A stretch of 64,000 nt of DNA from NCBI RefSeq assembly GCF_003660445.1, contig NZ_QZVQ01000012.1, forward strand, positions 1-64,000. Reading direction: 5' to 3'. The number at the start of each line of letters is the position of its first letter. Position 1 is the first letter of the stretch. Positions 25,817 through 34,441 of the stretch are shown here, piece after piece. This stretch comes from Croceibacterium ferulae (GTDB lineage Bacteria; Pseudomonadota; Alphaproteobacteria; Sphingomonadales; Sphingomonadaceae). The notes below the pieces were generated by a model that ran no database searches, was not told the DNA's origin, and was given only the letters and a program-made list of their open reading frames with translations. The position numbers were made by a program, and so were the translations under genes.

Positions 25817-26251
25817 TCAGAAGCGGCTGACGGCCTGCAAGGCCAGCTCGTAGCCGAGCGATCCCAGCCCGGCGATCGTGCCCTTGCATGCCATGCCGAC
25901 ATAGCTGTGATGGCGAAAGGGCTCGCGGCTGTGAGGGTTGGACAGGTGAACCTCCAGCACGGGGGTGCGGATCGCCTTGATCGCGTCGTGCAGGCCGATG
26001 CTGGTATGGGTCAGCGCGCCGGCGTTCAGGATCACGCCCTTTGCATCCCGCGCTTGCGCCTCGTGCAACCAGTCGATCAGATGACCTTCATGGTTGGACT
26101 GGCGCAGATCGACCGTCAGGTTCAGCGGCTGCGCCAGGTCGTCCAGGCGGCCGGCAATATCGTCGAGCGTGTCGGAGCCGTAGATATCCGGCTCCCGCGT
26201 GCCGAGCAGGTTCAGATTGGGTCCGTTCAGGACGAAGACGATCTGGCTCAA
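25817..26251 (-). CDS. aroQ: Type II 3-dehydroquinate dehydratase
   Basis: A 144-residue cytoplasmic enzyme of the shikimate pathway that dehydrates 3-dehydroquinate to 3-dehydroshikimate. It has the type II signatures LNGPNLNLLGTREPDIYG (with the flexible-loop Arg and catalytic Tyr), RQSNHEGHLIDW, ILNAGALTHTS and EVHLSNPHSREPFRHHS (with the catalytic His). Normal length for the dodecameric family. First gene of the aroQ-accB-accC cluster, with about 100 bases to accB. Confidence 0.97.
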   Translation of the reverse strand: MSQIVFVLNGPNLNLLGTREPDIYGSDTLDDIAGRLDDLAQPLNLTVDLRQSNHEGHLIDWLHEAQARDAKGVILNAGALTHTSIGLHDAIKAIRTPVLEVHLSNPHSREPFRHHSYVGMACKGTIAGLGSLGYELALQAVSRF

Positions 26252-26331
26252 GCAACAACTCCCCGGCGCGATGGGCGACGATCATCGCCATAGCGCCGGG
26301 GGAGCAAGGGGGTAAAGCCGTGCGTGGCAGC

Positions 26332-26745
26332 TTACTGCGCGGCGACCTTTGCCTTGCCCCACTGACGGGCTGCGGTGTAACCAAGGTAACCGGTGCCGAA
26401 CAGGACGTAGAGTTCTTCCGGCAGGCCGTTCAGGTAGGTGTTCATGCCGCGGGCGATCCCATCGGCCATCTCGGGGCGAAAGGCTGACAGGACGCCCATG
26501 GGAATCGCCATTAGGATCATGATATACATGACGTAGAGAAAGGACGGCCGGGCGCGGCTGGTCCAGGGATCCTTGGATTCCGCCTCGGCCACGATGGCCG
26601 AAAGGCGGGACCGGATGGCCTCCAGCTCCTGTGTGCCTTCTAGCTTCAGCAATTCCAGCTTGGCGCGCGCCTGCGCTTCCTTGTCGGGGATGATCTTGTC
26701 GATCAGGGCGGCGATGGGAGAGATCAGGGTTTCGAATACGGCCAC
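26332..26745 (-). CDS. Holin-like membrane protein (3TM phage-holin type), isolated
   Basis: A 137-residue protein: an amphipathic/charged helix with a Glu/Ala/Leu-rich coiled-coil-like stretch (residues 15-60), then a hydrophobic segment around FLYVMYIMILMAIPMGVLSAF and a final short hydrophobic helix. This matches the pattern of the 3TM holin family (DUF3154 type) found in prophages and gene transfer agents. The likely start is the GTG at 26745 with GGAG eight bases upstream; a longer ATG frame upstream overlaps poor coding sequence. No endolysin, capsid or integrase gene is nearby, so it is a remnant or a stand-alone lysis gene. It lies about 140 bases from a tRNA-Pro gene. Confidence 0.65.
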   Translation of the reverse strand: MAVFETLISPIAALIDKIIPDKEAQARAKLELLKLEGTQELEAIRSRLSAIVAEAESKDPWTSRARPSFLYVMYIMILMAIPMGVLSAFRPEMADGIARGMNTYLNGLPEELYVLFGTGYLGYTAARQWGKAKVAAQ

Positions 26746-26882
26746 GGCTTGCGCTCCGGATGTGAGTCGGGAGCAGCCGAATGAACCGCATCGGTTAATG
26801 TAGGAAAGCGCTTTCGCATGGAAGCGCACTCCGCCGGGTAGCTGGCGCCACATCGATCAGCAAAGCGGAGGGGGGTTGCCAC

Positions 26883-26959
26883 TGGTCGGGACGAGAGGAT
26901 TCGAACCTCCGACCCCCACACCCCCAGTGTGATGCGCTACCAGGCTGCGCTACGTCCCG
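26883..26959 (-). tRNA. tRNA-Pro (GGG anticodon)
   Basis: 77-base cloverleaf with encoded CCA: acceptor CGGGACG with CGTCCCG, T arm GGTTCGAATCC, anticodon loop CTGGGGG giving anticodon GGG. It is the second proline isoacceptor within 4 kb. Confidence 0.95.
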
Positions 26960-27170
26960 AGCCAGTGGAAGCGGGCCTATAGGCGCGGCTTTTCGCTGTG
27001 GCAAGTGCGGGCGGACAGGCAGCCAAAACTGTGTCCTGTGGCGCTTCATTGCGCGGGCGGTGCATTGATGCTAGGCGCCGCGGCCACTTATCAGGCGGGT
27101 GAACAACCATCATCTGCCTGACAATGCCGGCGCTTCCAGTGCCGTTACAATCAGACGGATCGAACACACG

Positions 27171-27491
27171 ATGCTTGACCTACTTGCCGCCGGTGCGGGC
27201 GGTTCGGCCCCGCCGGGATGGCTGCAATTCCTGCCGATTATCGGCATGGTGGCGATCTTCTGGTTCCTGATCATCCGTCCGCAGATGAAGCGCCAGAAGA
27301 GCCATCAGGCCAAGATCGCTTCCGTGAAGCGGGGCGACCAGATCGTCACGGCTGGCGGGATCATCGGCAAGGTGGTGCGGGTCGATGATGATGCGGTCGA
27401 GGTCGAGATTGCGCAGAACGTGCGTGTCCGCGTGGTGAAGGCAACGATCGGCGACATCATGGCGCCCGGCGGCAAGCCGGCGAACGACTGA
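27171..27491 (+). CDS. yajC: Preprotein translocase subunit YajC
   Basis: A 106-residue single-span inner-membrane protein that accompanies SecD and SecF. One membrane helix (WLQFLPIIGMVAIFWFLIIRPQMK) is followed by the conserved RPQMKRQKSHQAKIASVKRGDQIV-type cytoplasmic segment, of which RGDQIVTAGGIIGKVV is diagnostic. The ATG at 27171 gives the family length; an upstream ATG adds 24 residues of unrelated sequence. It is followed by secD after 16 bases. Confidence 0.96.
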   Translation: MLDLLAAGAGGSAPPGWLQFLPIIGMVAIFWFLIIRPQMKRQKSHQAKIASVKRGDQIVTAGGIIGKVVRVDDDAVEVEIAQNVRVRVVKATIGDIMAPGGKPAND

Positions 27492-27507
27492 ACCGGACGC
27501 TACGCTG

Positions 27508-29100
27508 ATGCTCGATTTCCCGCTCTGGAAGCGTGTCTGGCTGTGGGCGCTGACCGCCATCGGTCTGTTGTGTGCCCTGCCGAGCCTGGTGGCCCTGTCC
27601 GGGGGCAACATGCCGGGCCCCACGGTAAATCTGGGCCTCGACCTTGCCGGCGGCTCGCACATCATGCTGGAGGCGGAAGCCAGCCAGGTTGCGGCGCAAC
27701 GGCTGCAGACGATGGAAGAAAGCGTCCGCGACGTGCTGCGGCAGGCGAGCCCGCGCATCCGTCACGGCGATATCTCCACCAGCGGCGGGCGGCTGACCTT
27801 CATGCTGGAGGATCCCGGCCAGGTTGATGCCGCTCGCGGCTTGCTGGAACCGCTGACCACCGGAGCGGGCCTGACGGGGCAGCGTGACTGGACGATCGAG
27901 GTCGTCGACGGCACCCGCTTCGTGCTCACCCAGACCCGGGCCGGCCTTGAGGTGGCGACCTCGCAAGCGATGGACAGCGCCACCGAAGTGGTCCGCAAGC
28001 GCATCGATGCGCTCGGCACGCGGGAACCGACCATCATCCGTTCCGGCGAGAACCGCATCGTGGTGCAGGTTCCCGGCCTGGAGGATCCGCAGGCTCTGAA
28101 GGAGCTGTTGGGGCAGACCGCCAACCTGGAATTCAAGCTGGTCGATACCACCGCGCTGCCGTCCGACATCGCGCAGGGCATTGCGCCCCCGGGCAGCGAG
28201 ATCGTGCCCTATGCGGCAGATTCGCAGTTCACCGGCGGCATCGCGGTGCGTCGGCTGGGCGGAATTCGCGGGGACTCGCTCACTAATGCGCAACAATCCT
28301 TTGATCCCCAGAACAACTCGCCTGTGGTCACGATCACCTTTGACCCGCAGGGTGCCCAGCGCTTTGCGCGGCTGACAACGGAGAACGTGAACCGGCAGTT
28401 CGCGATCGTTCTGGATGGGGAAGTGCTGTCCGCGCCGACGATCAACGAACCGATCCTGGGCGGAACGGCGCAGATTTCCGGGAACTTCACGACCGAATCA
28501 GCCAACCAGCTGGCGATCGCGCTCAATTCAGGCGCGCTGCCGGTGGAACTGACGGTGGTGGAGGAGCGGACCGTTCGTGCGGAACTCGGAGCCGATTCGA
28601 TCAGCAAGGGCGCGATCGCCATCGGGGTGGGTACGCTGGCGCTGGTGCTGTTCATCTTCGCCACTTACGGCCCGCGCTTTGGCCTGTATGCGAACGCTGC
28701 GGTCGTCATCAACGTGCTGATGATCCTGGGCGTGATGGCGGTGCTCGGCGCCACTCTGACCTTGCCGGGCATCGCCGGGTTCGTGCTGACAATCGGTGCG
28801 GCCGTCGACGCCAATGTGCTCATCAACGAGCGCATCCGCGAGGAACGTGCGCGCGGACGTCGGCCCGTGCAGGCGGTGGAGAGCGGCTATCGCGAGGCGA
28901 GCAGGGCGATCTTCGACGCCAATATCACCAACGTGATCGCGGCGGTGCTGCTGTTCCTGTTCGGCAGCGGGCCGGTAAAGGGCTTCGCCGTCGTTCTGGT
29001 GATCGGCATCATCACGTCCGTATTCACCGCCGTGACCCTGACCCGCATGTGGGTCGCCGGCTGGCTGCGCCGTGCGCGGCCGTCTGATCTCGTGCTGTAA
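27508..29100 (+). CDS. secD: Protein translocase subunit SecD
   Basis: A 530-residue RND-fold membrane protein that uses the proton gradient to pull secreted proteins off the periplasmic side of SecYEG. One N-terminal helix, a large periplasmic head (P1 domain) with GLDLAGGSHIMLE and TANLEFKLVD, then five C-terminal helices including the conserved GFVLTIGAAVDANVLINERIREE stretch. Length is typical of alphaproteobacteria. In an operon with yajC upstream and secF 11 bases downstream. Confidence 0.97.
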   Translation: MLDFPLWKRVWLWALTAIGLLCALPSLVALSGGNMPGPTVNLGLDLAGGSHIMLEAEASQVAAQRLQTMEESVRDVLRQASPRIRHGDISTSGGRLTFMLEDPGQVDAARGLLEPLTTGAGLTGQRDWTIEVVDGTRFVLTQTRAGLEVATSQAMDSATEVVRKRIDALGTREPTIIRSGENRIVVQVPGLEDPQALKELLGQTANLEFKLVDTTALPSDIAQGIAPPGSEIVPYAADSQFTGGIAVRRLGGIRGDSLTNAQQSFDPQNNSPVVTITFDPQGAQRFARLTTENVNRQFAIVLDGEVLSAPTINEPILGGTAQISGNFTTESANQLAIALNSGALPVELTVVEERTVRAELGADSISKGAIAIGVGTLALVLFIFATYGPRFGLYANAAVVINVLMILGVMAVLGATLTLPGIAGFVLTIGAAVDANVLINERIREERARGRRPVQAVESGYREASRAIFDANITNVIAAVLLFLFGSGPVKGFAVVLVIGIITSVFTAVTLTRMWVAGWLRRARPSDLVL

Positions 29101-29111
29101 GGCAGGCTGCG

Positions 29112-30089
29112 ATGAAACTGCTGAAGCTGGTTCCCGACAACACCAACATCCACTTTCTGCGATGGCAGTGGCCGTTCTTCATCGTCAACGTGCTGGCGAT
29201 GCTGGGCGCTGTGGTGCTGTTGTCCACAAACGGGCTGAACCTGGGCATCGATTTCGTCGGCGGCCAGATGATCCGCACGACCTTCACCCAGAGCGCGGAA
29301 GCGCCCGTCACCGAACTGCGCGAGGACATCGCCGCGCTCGGCTATGGTGAGCCGGTGATCCAGGCTTTTGGTGAGCCGAACGAGGTTTCCATCCGCATGC
29401 GCCTGCCGGAAGGGGCGGACACGCAGCCGGAACTGTCGGCAGAGATGACCGAAGCTGTCACCCGCGCTATCCGCGCCAATCATCCGGATGCCCGGATAGA
29501 CGGCGTGGACGCGGTGTCGGGCCGGGTCTCGGGTGAGCTGTTCGAAACCAGCATGAAGGCCCTGATTCTCGCCTCCATCGCAATCTCGATCTACATCTGG
29601 GTCCGGTTCGAGTGGCAGTTCGGCGTCGGCGCATTGTTCGCGCTGGTGCAGGACGTGTTGCTGACGATCGGCATGTTCTCGCTGACGCAGTGGGAGTTCG
29701 ACCTCAACATCGTCGCCGCGCTGCTCACGCTGATCGGCTACTCGCTGAACGACAAGATCGTGGTCTATGACCGCATCCGGGAAAACTTGAAGAAGTACCG
29801 GCGAATGCCGTTGCCCGAGCTGCTCGACCTGTCCGTGAACGAAACGCTGTCTCGCACCATTGTCACCTCCCTGTCGCTGTTGATCACGCTGATGGCGCTG
29901 CTGATCCTGGGGCCGGACGTGATCTTCGGCTTCACCGCCGCGATCACTCTGGGCATCTTCATTGGCACCTATTCGTCGATCTTCATGTCAGCACCGATCC
30001 TGATCTGGCTAGGCGTGACGTCCGACAGCTTCGTGCCCAAGGAAAGCGAAGCCGACCGGCAGGCGCGCAAGGCGATGAGCAAGGCCTGA
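29112..30089 (+). CDS. secF: Protein translocase subunit SecF
   Basis: A 325-residue partner of SecD with the same RND half-fold. It has an N-terminal helix, the GIDFVGGQMIRTTF signature, the VSGELFETSMKALILASIAI junction into the membrane and LIGYSLNDKIVVYDRIREN, the SecF equivalent of the proton-path helix. It closes the yajC-secD-secF operon and converges on the XRE-type regulator. Confidence 0.97.
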   Translation: MKLLKLVPDNTNIHFLRWQWPFFIVNVLAMLGAVVLLSTNGLNLGIDFVGGQMIRTTFTQSAEAPVTELREDIAALGYGEPVIQAFGEPNEVSIRMRLPEGADTQPELSAEMTEAVTRAIRANHPDARIDGVDAVSGRVSGELFETSMKALILASIAISIYIWVRFEWQFGVGALFALVQDVLLTIGMFSLTQWEFDLNIVAALLTLIGYSLNDKIVVYDRIRENLKKYRRMPLPELLDLSVNETLSRTIVTSLSLLITLMALLILGPDVIFGFTAAITLGIFIGTYSSIFMSAPILIWLGVTSDSFVPKESEADRQARKAMSKA

Positions 30090-30095
30090 TCGCAG

Positions 30096-30671
30096 CTACA
30101 GGCGGCGGACAAGCATCTCCGCCACCGCGATCCACGGCGGGTTGTCGACCACGACCTGCAACTGACCGGCGAGGGGCGGCAGCAGGCCGATTTTGCTGCC
30201 CTCCCGGTTGATCAGTCTGCCAAAGGCGAAGCGCCCTCCTGAGCGGGGGCAGAGCACGTCGCGATTGACCAGCCGGGCGGCATCCTCCGGCGCATGCTGG
30301 CGCAGCCACAGCTGATCGCCGGCGCGATACTCACCCTGGGTGGCCTCGACCGCGAGACAGATCAGTGGCGCATCACCGCCCAGCGCGGTCGGCAGGATCG
30401 CATTACGCGCCTTGTTCAGCGCCTCCGGGCCACTGTCGGTTAGCCGTGCCACGACCTTGGGCTGTTCAACTCCTGCGTCGCCACGGACCAGTAGATTGGG
30501 CTCCACTTCAAGGGCGGCGGCGATCGTGTTCATCCAGTCCAGGCTCAGCTTGCGCGTTCCCGTTTCCAGGCGTCCGATCGTCTGGGCGGTGGTCGGCGGA
30601 TCGCAGGCCGCGGCCACCTGAGCCAGCGTCAGCCCTTTTTCCTTCCGAATATCGCGGATGCGGTTGATCAT
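30096..30671 (-). CDS. XRE-family helix-turn-helix regulator
   Basis: A 191-residue DNA-binding protein. The Cro/CI-type HTH lies at about residues 1-60 (LTLAQVAAACDPPTTAQTIGRLETGTRKLSLDWMNTIAAAL). The C-terminal half has beta-rich segments (YRAGDQLWLRQ, VLCPRSGGRFAFGRL) resembling the S24/LexA-like sensor domain of phage-type repressors but without an obvious Ser-Lys protease dyad. It is divergent from the DUF6456 gene across a 99-base AT-rich gap that contains a candidate operator, so mutual or autogenous control is likely. Confidence 0.85.
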   Translation of the reverse strand: MINRIRDIRKEKGLTLAQVAAACDPPTTAQTIGRLETGTRKLSLDWMNTIAAALEVEPNLLVRGDAGVEQPKVVARLTDSGPEALNKARNAILPTALGGDAPLICLAVEATQGEYRAGDQLWLRQHAPEDAARLVNRDVLCPRSGGRFAFGRLINREGSKIGLLPPLAGQLQVVVDNPPWIAVAEMLVRRL

Positions 30672-30680
30672 GCTGGCCTC

Positions 30681-30716
30681 AAAAAAAAGTTAACCTGTTT
30701 GGTTTTCCGTTTTCCT
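30681..30716. promoter_or_regulatory. AT-rich divergent control region with AACC-N5-GGTT palindrome
   Basis: Between the XRE regulator and the DUF6456 gene lies an A8 run, a GTTAAC, and the imperfect palindrome AACCTGTTTGGTT (30692-30704), followed by the near-direct repeat GGTTTTCC/GTTTTCC. Placement directly upstream of both genes fits an operator for the XRE protein. It is inferred from symmetry only. Confidence 0.35.
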
Positions 30717-30770
30717 ACACGCCAACGGATTTGGCAACCCGGCTGCATCGACGACAGGGGATTCGCAGAC

Positions 30771-31262
30771 ATGATGCAGCAGGAACTGGTGACGCGCGAG
30801 ATGACCAGCGATGGACCGGTGCGCGCCCGCAGGGTTGGCGCACGGGGCGCGGCCACGAAGAAGCGCAGCGTGACCGTCAATATCGCCGAATCGCCGCTCA
30901 CCTGGCTGCACGCGCACGGCCATCTGGAAGACCGGCTGTACGAGGCGGGCGAGCGCCTGCGTGCCGATTGGGAGCGTGCCCAGCTTGGTCCCAGCATCAC
31001 GATGAGCTGGGATGTCGTGCGCATCCGCGGCACCGGCGATGCCGGCCTTTCCGCCACCGAGCGCCAGATCGCGGCCAAGCGCCGATTTGATGAGGCTTGC
31101 GCGAGTGCGGGCAAGGGGCTGCAGGACATTCTGTGGCGGGTGGTCTGCAGCGGCGAAACGCTGCCGCTCGCGGAAAAGGCGCTGGAATGGCCGGCCCGCA
31201 GCGGCAAGCTGGTGCTGAAACTGGCGCTCGAGCGGGTCGCGGATTACTACCGCATCAGGTGA
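30771..31262 (+). CDS. DUF6456-type protein
   Basis: A 163-residue basic protein. The first ~45 residues are Arg/Lys-rich and look disordered; the rest forms a helical domain beginning AESPLTWLHAHGHLEDRLYEAGERLRADWE and ending in ALERVADYYRIR, which I recall as the DUF6456 family of alphaproteobacteria. Some members are fused to a helix-turn-helix, suggesting a DNA-related role, but no function is certain. Tandem ATGs occur at 30771 and 30774 after an AGGGGA site. Divergent from the XRE regulator. Confidence 0.75.
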   Translation: MMQQELVTREMTSDGPVRARRVGARGAATKKRSVTVNIAESPLTWLHAHGHLEDRLYEAGERLRADWERAQLGPSITMSWDVVRIRGTGDAGLSATERQIAAKRRFDEACASAGKGLQDILWRVVCSGETLPLAEKALEWPARSGKLVLKLALERVADYYRIR

Positions 31263-31280
31263 AGTGACGGGGAGGGGGGC

Positions 31281-33071
31281 TCAGCCCTCCACCTGTTCCG
31301 CCAGCTCCAGCCATCGCTCTTCCGCCGCATCCTTCTCCGCCCGTGTCTGGTCCAGCGCGGCGGAGATGCGCGCGAATTTGGCCGGATCGCTGCTATAGAG
31401 CGCCGGGTCGGCCAGCGCCGTCTCGCCCTTTGCAATCAGGCCATCCAGTTCCTCGATCCGCTTCGGCAGCAGATCGTAATCGCGCTGATCCTTGTAGCTG
31501 AGCTTGTTCGATCGAGGCGGAGGCGGCGCTGGCGGAGCAGCTTGTGCTGCCGGCCTGGCCTTGCCGCCGCCAGCGGGTTGCCGCACCTTGCGCTTTGCCA
31601 CCCAGTCCTCGTACCCGCCGGCAACGATATCGACATCGCCGGAGCCATCCAGTCCCAGCGTGACGGTCACTGTTCGGTCCAGGAAGTCGCGATCGTGGCT
31701 GACGATCAGCACGGTACCTTCGTAGTCGGCAATCACCTCCTGCAGCAGGTCCAGCGTCTCCAGATCGAGATCGTTGGTCGGTTCGTCCAGCACCAGCAGG
31801 TTGGATGCCTTGGCAAATTCGCGCGCCAGCAACAGGCGGCTACGCTCCCCACCCGACAGGACGCTGACCTTCATCTCGACGATCGCCGGATCGAACAGGA
31901 ACTCCTTGAGGTAGCCCTGCACATGCTTGCGGGTGCCGCGCACGTCGATCCAGTCGCCCCCTTCGGCCAACACCTGTCGCACGGTCAGGTCGCCCTGCAT
32001 CAGCGCGCGCTGCTGGTCGATCATCACGCCGTTCAGCGTCTTGGCCAGCGTGATCTGGCCCGTGTCAGGCTCGATCTCGCCCGTCAGAAGCTTCAGCAGC
32101 GTGGTCTTGCCTGCGCCGTTCGAACCGACGACGCCGATGCGGTCGCCACGCTGGATGCGCAGCGTGAAATCGCGGATCACGGTCCGTTCGCCGTAGGTCT
32201 TGCCGACTTTCTCGGCCACGATCACCGATTTCGTTCGGACCTCGTCATCGGTGGCGAGGCCCAGCTTGGCGGTGCCGGCAGGGTTGATCATCGCTGCCCG
32301 CGTGGCGCGCATCTTGTACAGCGCTTCGAGCCGGCCCTGATTGCGCTTGCGCCGGGCAGTGACGCCGCGTTCCAACCAGTGCGCCTCCAGCTTCAGCCTG
32401 GCGTCCAGCCGCTCGGCCGCGCGCGCCTCCTCGGCATAGACCTGTTCTTCCCATGCCTCGTAGCCGCCGAAGCCGATATCCTTGCGCCGCATCGAGCCGC
32501 GATCGAGCCACAGCGTCGCATTGGTGAGCCGCTTCAGAAAGGTCCGGTCATGGCTGATGGCGATGAACGCGCCCCGATAGCGTTGCAGCCAGCTTTCCAG
32601 CCAGTCGATCGCGGCGAGGTCCAGATGGTTGGTCGGCTCATCCAGCAAAAGCAGGTCAGGCTCCATGGCCAGAGCACGGGCGATCGCCGCACGCCGCCTT
32701 TCCCCGCCACTGGCCGTCGCGGCGCTGCGCGAGAGGTCGATGCCGAGCTGTCCCGCAATCGCATCCACCTCGAACCGCGGCGGTGCATTGGCGCCACCGA
32801 GCGCGAAATCCATCAGCGTGTCGAAGCCGGTAAGGTCCGGTTCCTGCTCCAGCATGACGATACGCGTGCCCGGCTGCACCGACCGCGTGCCCTTGTCAGC
32901 CTCGATCCGGTCAGCGACCAATTTCAGCAGGGTGGTCTTCCCGGCGCCGTTGCGCCCGATCAGGGCCAGTTTGTCACGTGGGCCGACATGCAGCCCCAGA
33001 TCGGTAAACAGCCAACGGCCGCCCTGCTGCAGGGAAAGACCTTCCCAGGAAAGAATTGGTGCATCTGCCAT
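31281..33071 (-). CDS. uup: ABC-F family ATPase (Uup-like)
   Basis: A 596-residue soluble tandem ABC ATPase without membrane segments. Two Walker A motifs (GRNGAGKTT, GSNGAGKTT), two signature motifs (SGGERRR, LSGGERSR), two Walker B sequences with LLLDEPTNHLD and LVLDEPTNDLD, and the inter-domain linker typical of ABC-F are present. A Pro/Ala linker leads to a C-terminal coiled coil (YDLLPKRIEELDGLIAKGE...), as in Uup. Such proteins act on ribosomes or branched DNA. I place the start at the ATG at 33071; an in-frame GTG at 33086 with a weak upstream GGA is an alternative. Confidence 0.9.
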   Translation of the reverse strand: MADAPILSWEGLSLQQGGRWLFTDLGLHVGPRDKLALIGRNGAGKTTLLKLVADRIEADKGTRSVQPGTRIVMLEQEPDLTGFDTLMDFALGGANAPPRFEVDAIAGQLGIDLSRSAATASGGERRRAAIARALAMEPDLLLLDEPTNHLDLAAIDWLESWLQRYRGAFIAISHDRTFLKRLTNATLWLDRGSMRRKDIGFGGYEAWEEQVYAEEARAAERLDARLKLEAHWLERGVTARRKRNQGRLEALYKMRATRAAMINPAGTAKLGLATDDEVRTKSVIVAEKVGKTYGERTVIRDFTLRIQRGDRIGVVGSNGAGKTTLLKLLTGEIEPDTGQITLAKTLNGVMIDQQRALMQGDLTVRQVLAEGGDWIDVRGTRKHVQGYLKEFLFDPAIVEMKVSVLSGGERSRLLLAREFAKASNLLVLDEPTNDLDLETLDLLQEVIADYEGTVLIVSHDRDFLDRTVTVTLGLDGSGDVDIVAGGYEDWVAKRKVRQPAGGGKARPAAQAAPPAPPPPRSNKLSYKDQRDYDLLPKRIEELDGLIAKGETALADPALYSSDPAKFARISAALDQTRAEKDAAEERWLELAEQVEG

Positions 33072-33213
33072 GATCAAGGCGGGCACCTAAGGGTTCCGTC
33101 TGGCGTACACAAGCGGCGCGCAAGGCGCCGGTCCATGGCAGTCGCGAGTTCATGGGCCGGTCATCCCCCGTGCCGCAGCAGGAACGCAGCAGAGACAAAG
33201 GAGAGTATCCGCG

Positions 33214-33951
33214 ATGAAGTTGTTCATGCCCGCCGCGGGCTTCGTGGCCAGCGCCATCGCCGCTGCCGCGATCATCAATGCGCCCGTGCAGGCTGCCGAG
33301 GTCCAGATTGCTGCGACCGGTCCGGTCGTCGAACTGACGGTGACGGAGAATATCGAGGCTGAGCCTGACGAAGTTACCATCAGCGCAGGCGTGACCAGCG
33401 AGGCAGCCACTGCGGTTGAGGCTCTCCAGGCGAATTCGACACAGATGGAGCAGGTGATCGCGCGGCTGCGACAGCTCCGAGTACCGGCGCGTAACATCCA
33501 GACGGCAGGCATCAACCTGGGCGCGCGATACGATTACGATCAGCAGACCCAGCGGCAGGTGTTTCGCGGTTATTCCGCATCCAACCGGGTAAGCGTGAAG
33601 CTGGATGGTGTCGATCGGGTCGGCGAGGTGCTGGATGCGCTGGTCGCGGCGGGGGCCACCGACCTGTCCGGGCCTGACTTCGCCATTGCCGACGATACCG
33701 CCGCACGGGCGCAGGCGCGGCAGGCGGCCATGCAGACCGCCATGGCGCAGGCGCGCGACTATGCCCGGATGGCCGGCTATTCCGATGTCCGGCTGCTGAA
33801 GCTGGAGGAAGGCATCGCGCCGGGCATGCCCCGGCCGATGATGCGCACGATGGACGTGCAGGAAACAGCCGCCAAGGCGGCACCGCCGGTGCAGCCCGGA
33901 CTGGTGCAGGCCGGGGTCACCATCGTGACCACGTTCGAACTGACCCGCTGA
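33214..33951 (+). CDS. SIMPL-domain (DUF541) periplasmic protein
   Basis: A 245-residue exported protein with a signal peptide (about residues 1-27) and a single DUF541/SIMPL domain: VELTVTENIEAEPDEVTISAGV at the N-terminal strand, VPARNIQTAGINLGARYDY in the middle and the C-terminal YARMAGYSDVRLLKLEEG. Family members are periplasmic or outer-membrane proteins linked to oxidative stress, with no defined reaction. AAAGGAGAG precedes the ATG. It is a single gene, divergent from uup, followed by a hairpin. Confidence 0.88.
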   Translation: MKLFMPAAGFVASAIAAAAIINAPVQAAEVQIAATGPVVELTVTENIEAEPDEVTISAGVTSEAATAVEALQANSTQMEQVIARLRQLRVPARNIQTAGINLGARYDYDQQTQRQVFRGYSASNRVSVKLDGVDRVGEVLDALVAAGATDLSGPDFAIADDTAARAQARQAAMQTAMAQARDYARMAGYSDVRLLKLEEGIAPGMPRPMMRTMDVQETAAKAAPPVQPGLVQAGVTIVTTFELTR

Positions 33952-33962
33952 ATGCCTTGACT

Positions 33963-33989
33963 GCAGGTCGGCCCGGCAGGCCGGCCTGC
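33963..33989 (+). terminator. Terminator-like hairpin after the SIMPL gene
   Basis: GCAGGTCGGCC pairs with GGCCGGCCTGC over 11 bp (one G-T) around CGGCA, beginning 12 bases after the stop and followed by a T-rich stretch (ATTCAGTTCTTGTTC). A moderate terminator separating this gene from the PepSY operon. Confidence 0.5.
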
Positions 33990-34038
33990 ATGACATTCAG
34001 TTCTTGTTCAATGGCCTGGGTCCAGTCACTATCGGGCC

Positions 34039-34347
34039 ATGCGCACATTTCCTGCCTCGCTTCTTGCCGCCGCCGTGATCGGACTTGTGCCGTTCATCGC
34101 GGTCGATGCCGCCGCACAATCGAGGGAGGATCAGCAGAGCGTTCGCACGCACATGCAGGCGGGGCGGGTCATGTCCGTGCGGGAGATTGAGCGGCGGATC
34201 ATCCCTCAAATGCGCGGAAACGAATATCTCGGTTTCGAGTATGATGGGGTCGCCACGGCCTACCGCCTGAAATTCATCAAGGACGGGCAGGTGGTGTGGG
34301 TTGACGTGGATGCACGCACCGCCCGCGTGCTGCGGGTATCGCGCTGA
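34039..34347 (+). CDS. PepSY-domain periplasmic protein
   Basis: A 102-residue secreted protein: signal peptide to about residue 27 (DAAAQS), then one PepSY domain of about 70 residues (VREIERRIIPQMRGNEYLGFEYDGVATAYRLKFIKDG...VDVDARTARVL). PepSY domains often inhibit proteases or act as sensory accessory proteins. It precedes a response regulator and histidine kinase gene by about 95 bases on the same strand, a recurring arrangement in which it may modulate the kinase. Confidence 0.85.
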   Translation: MRTFPASLLAAAVIGLVPFIAVDAAAQSREDQQSVRTHMQAGRVMSVREIERRIIPQMRGNEYLGFEYDGVATAYRLKFIKDGQVVWVDVDARTARVLRVSR

Positions 34348-34441
34348 CCCGCTGCGCGCCGCGGCCGGAAACAGCCGGCTTGTTGACGCGTTCATCCCGA
34401 AAGCCCAGAGCAGTTCCGGGGTCAATCGCAGGGAAAACTAC

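Noticed and set aside
26332-26959. Prophage attachment site at tRNA-Pro beside the holin gene
   Set aside because: No integrase and no duplicated tRNA end was found in the flanks.
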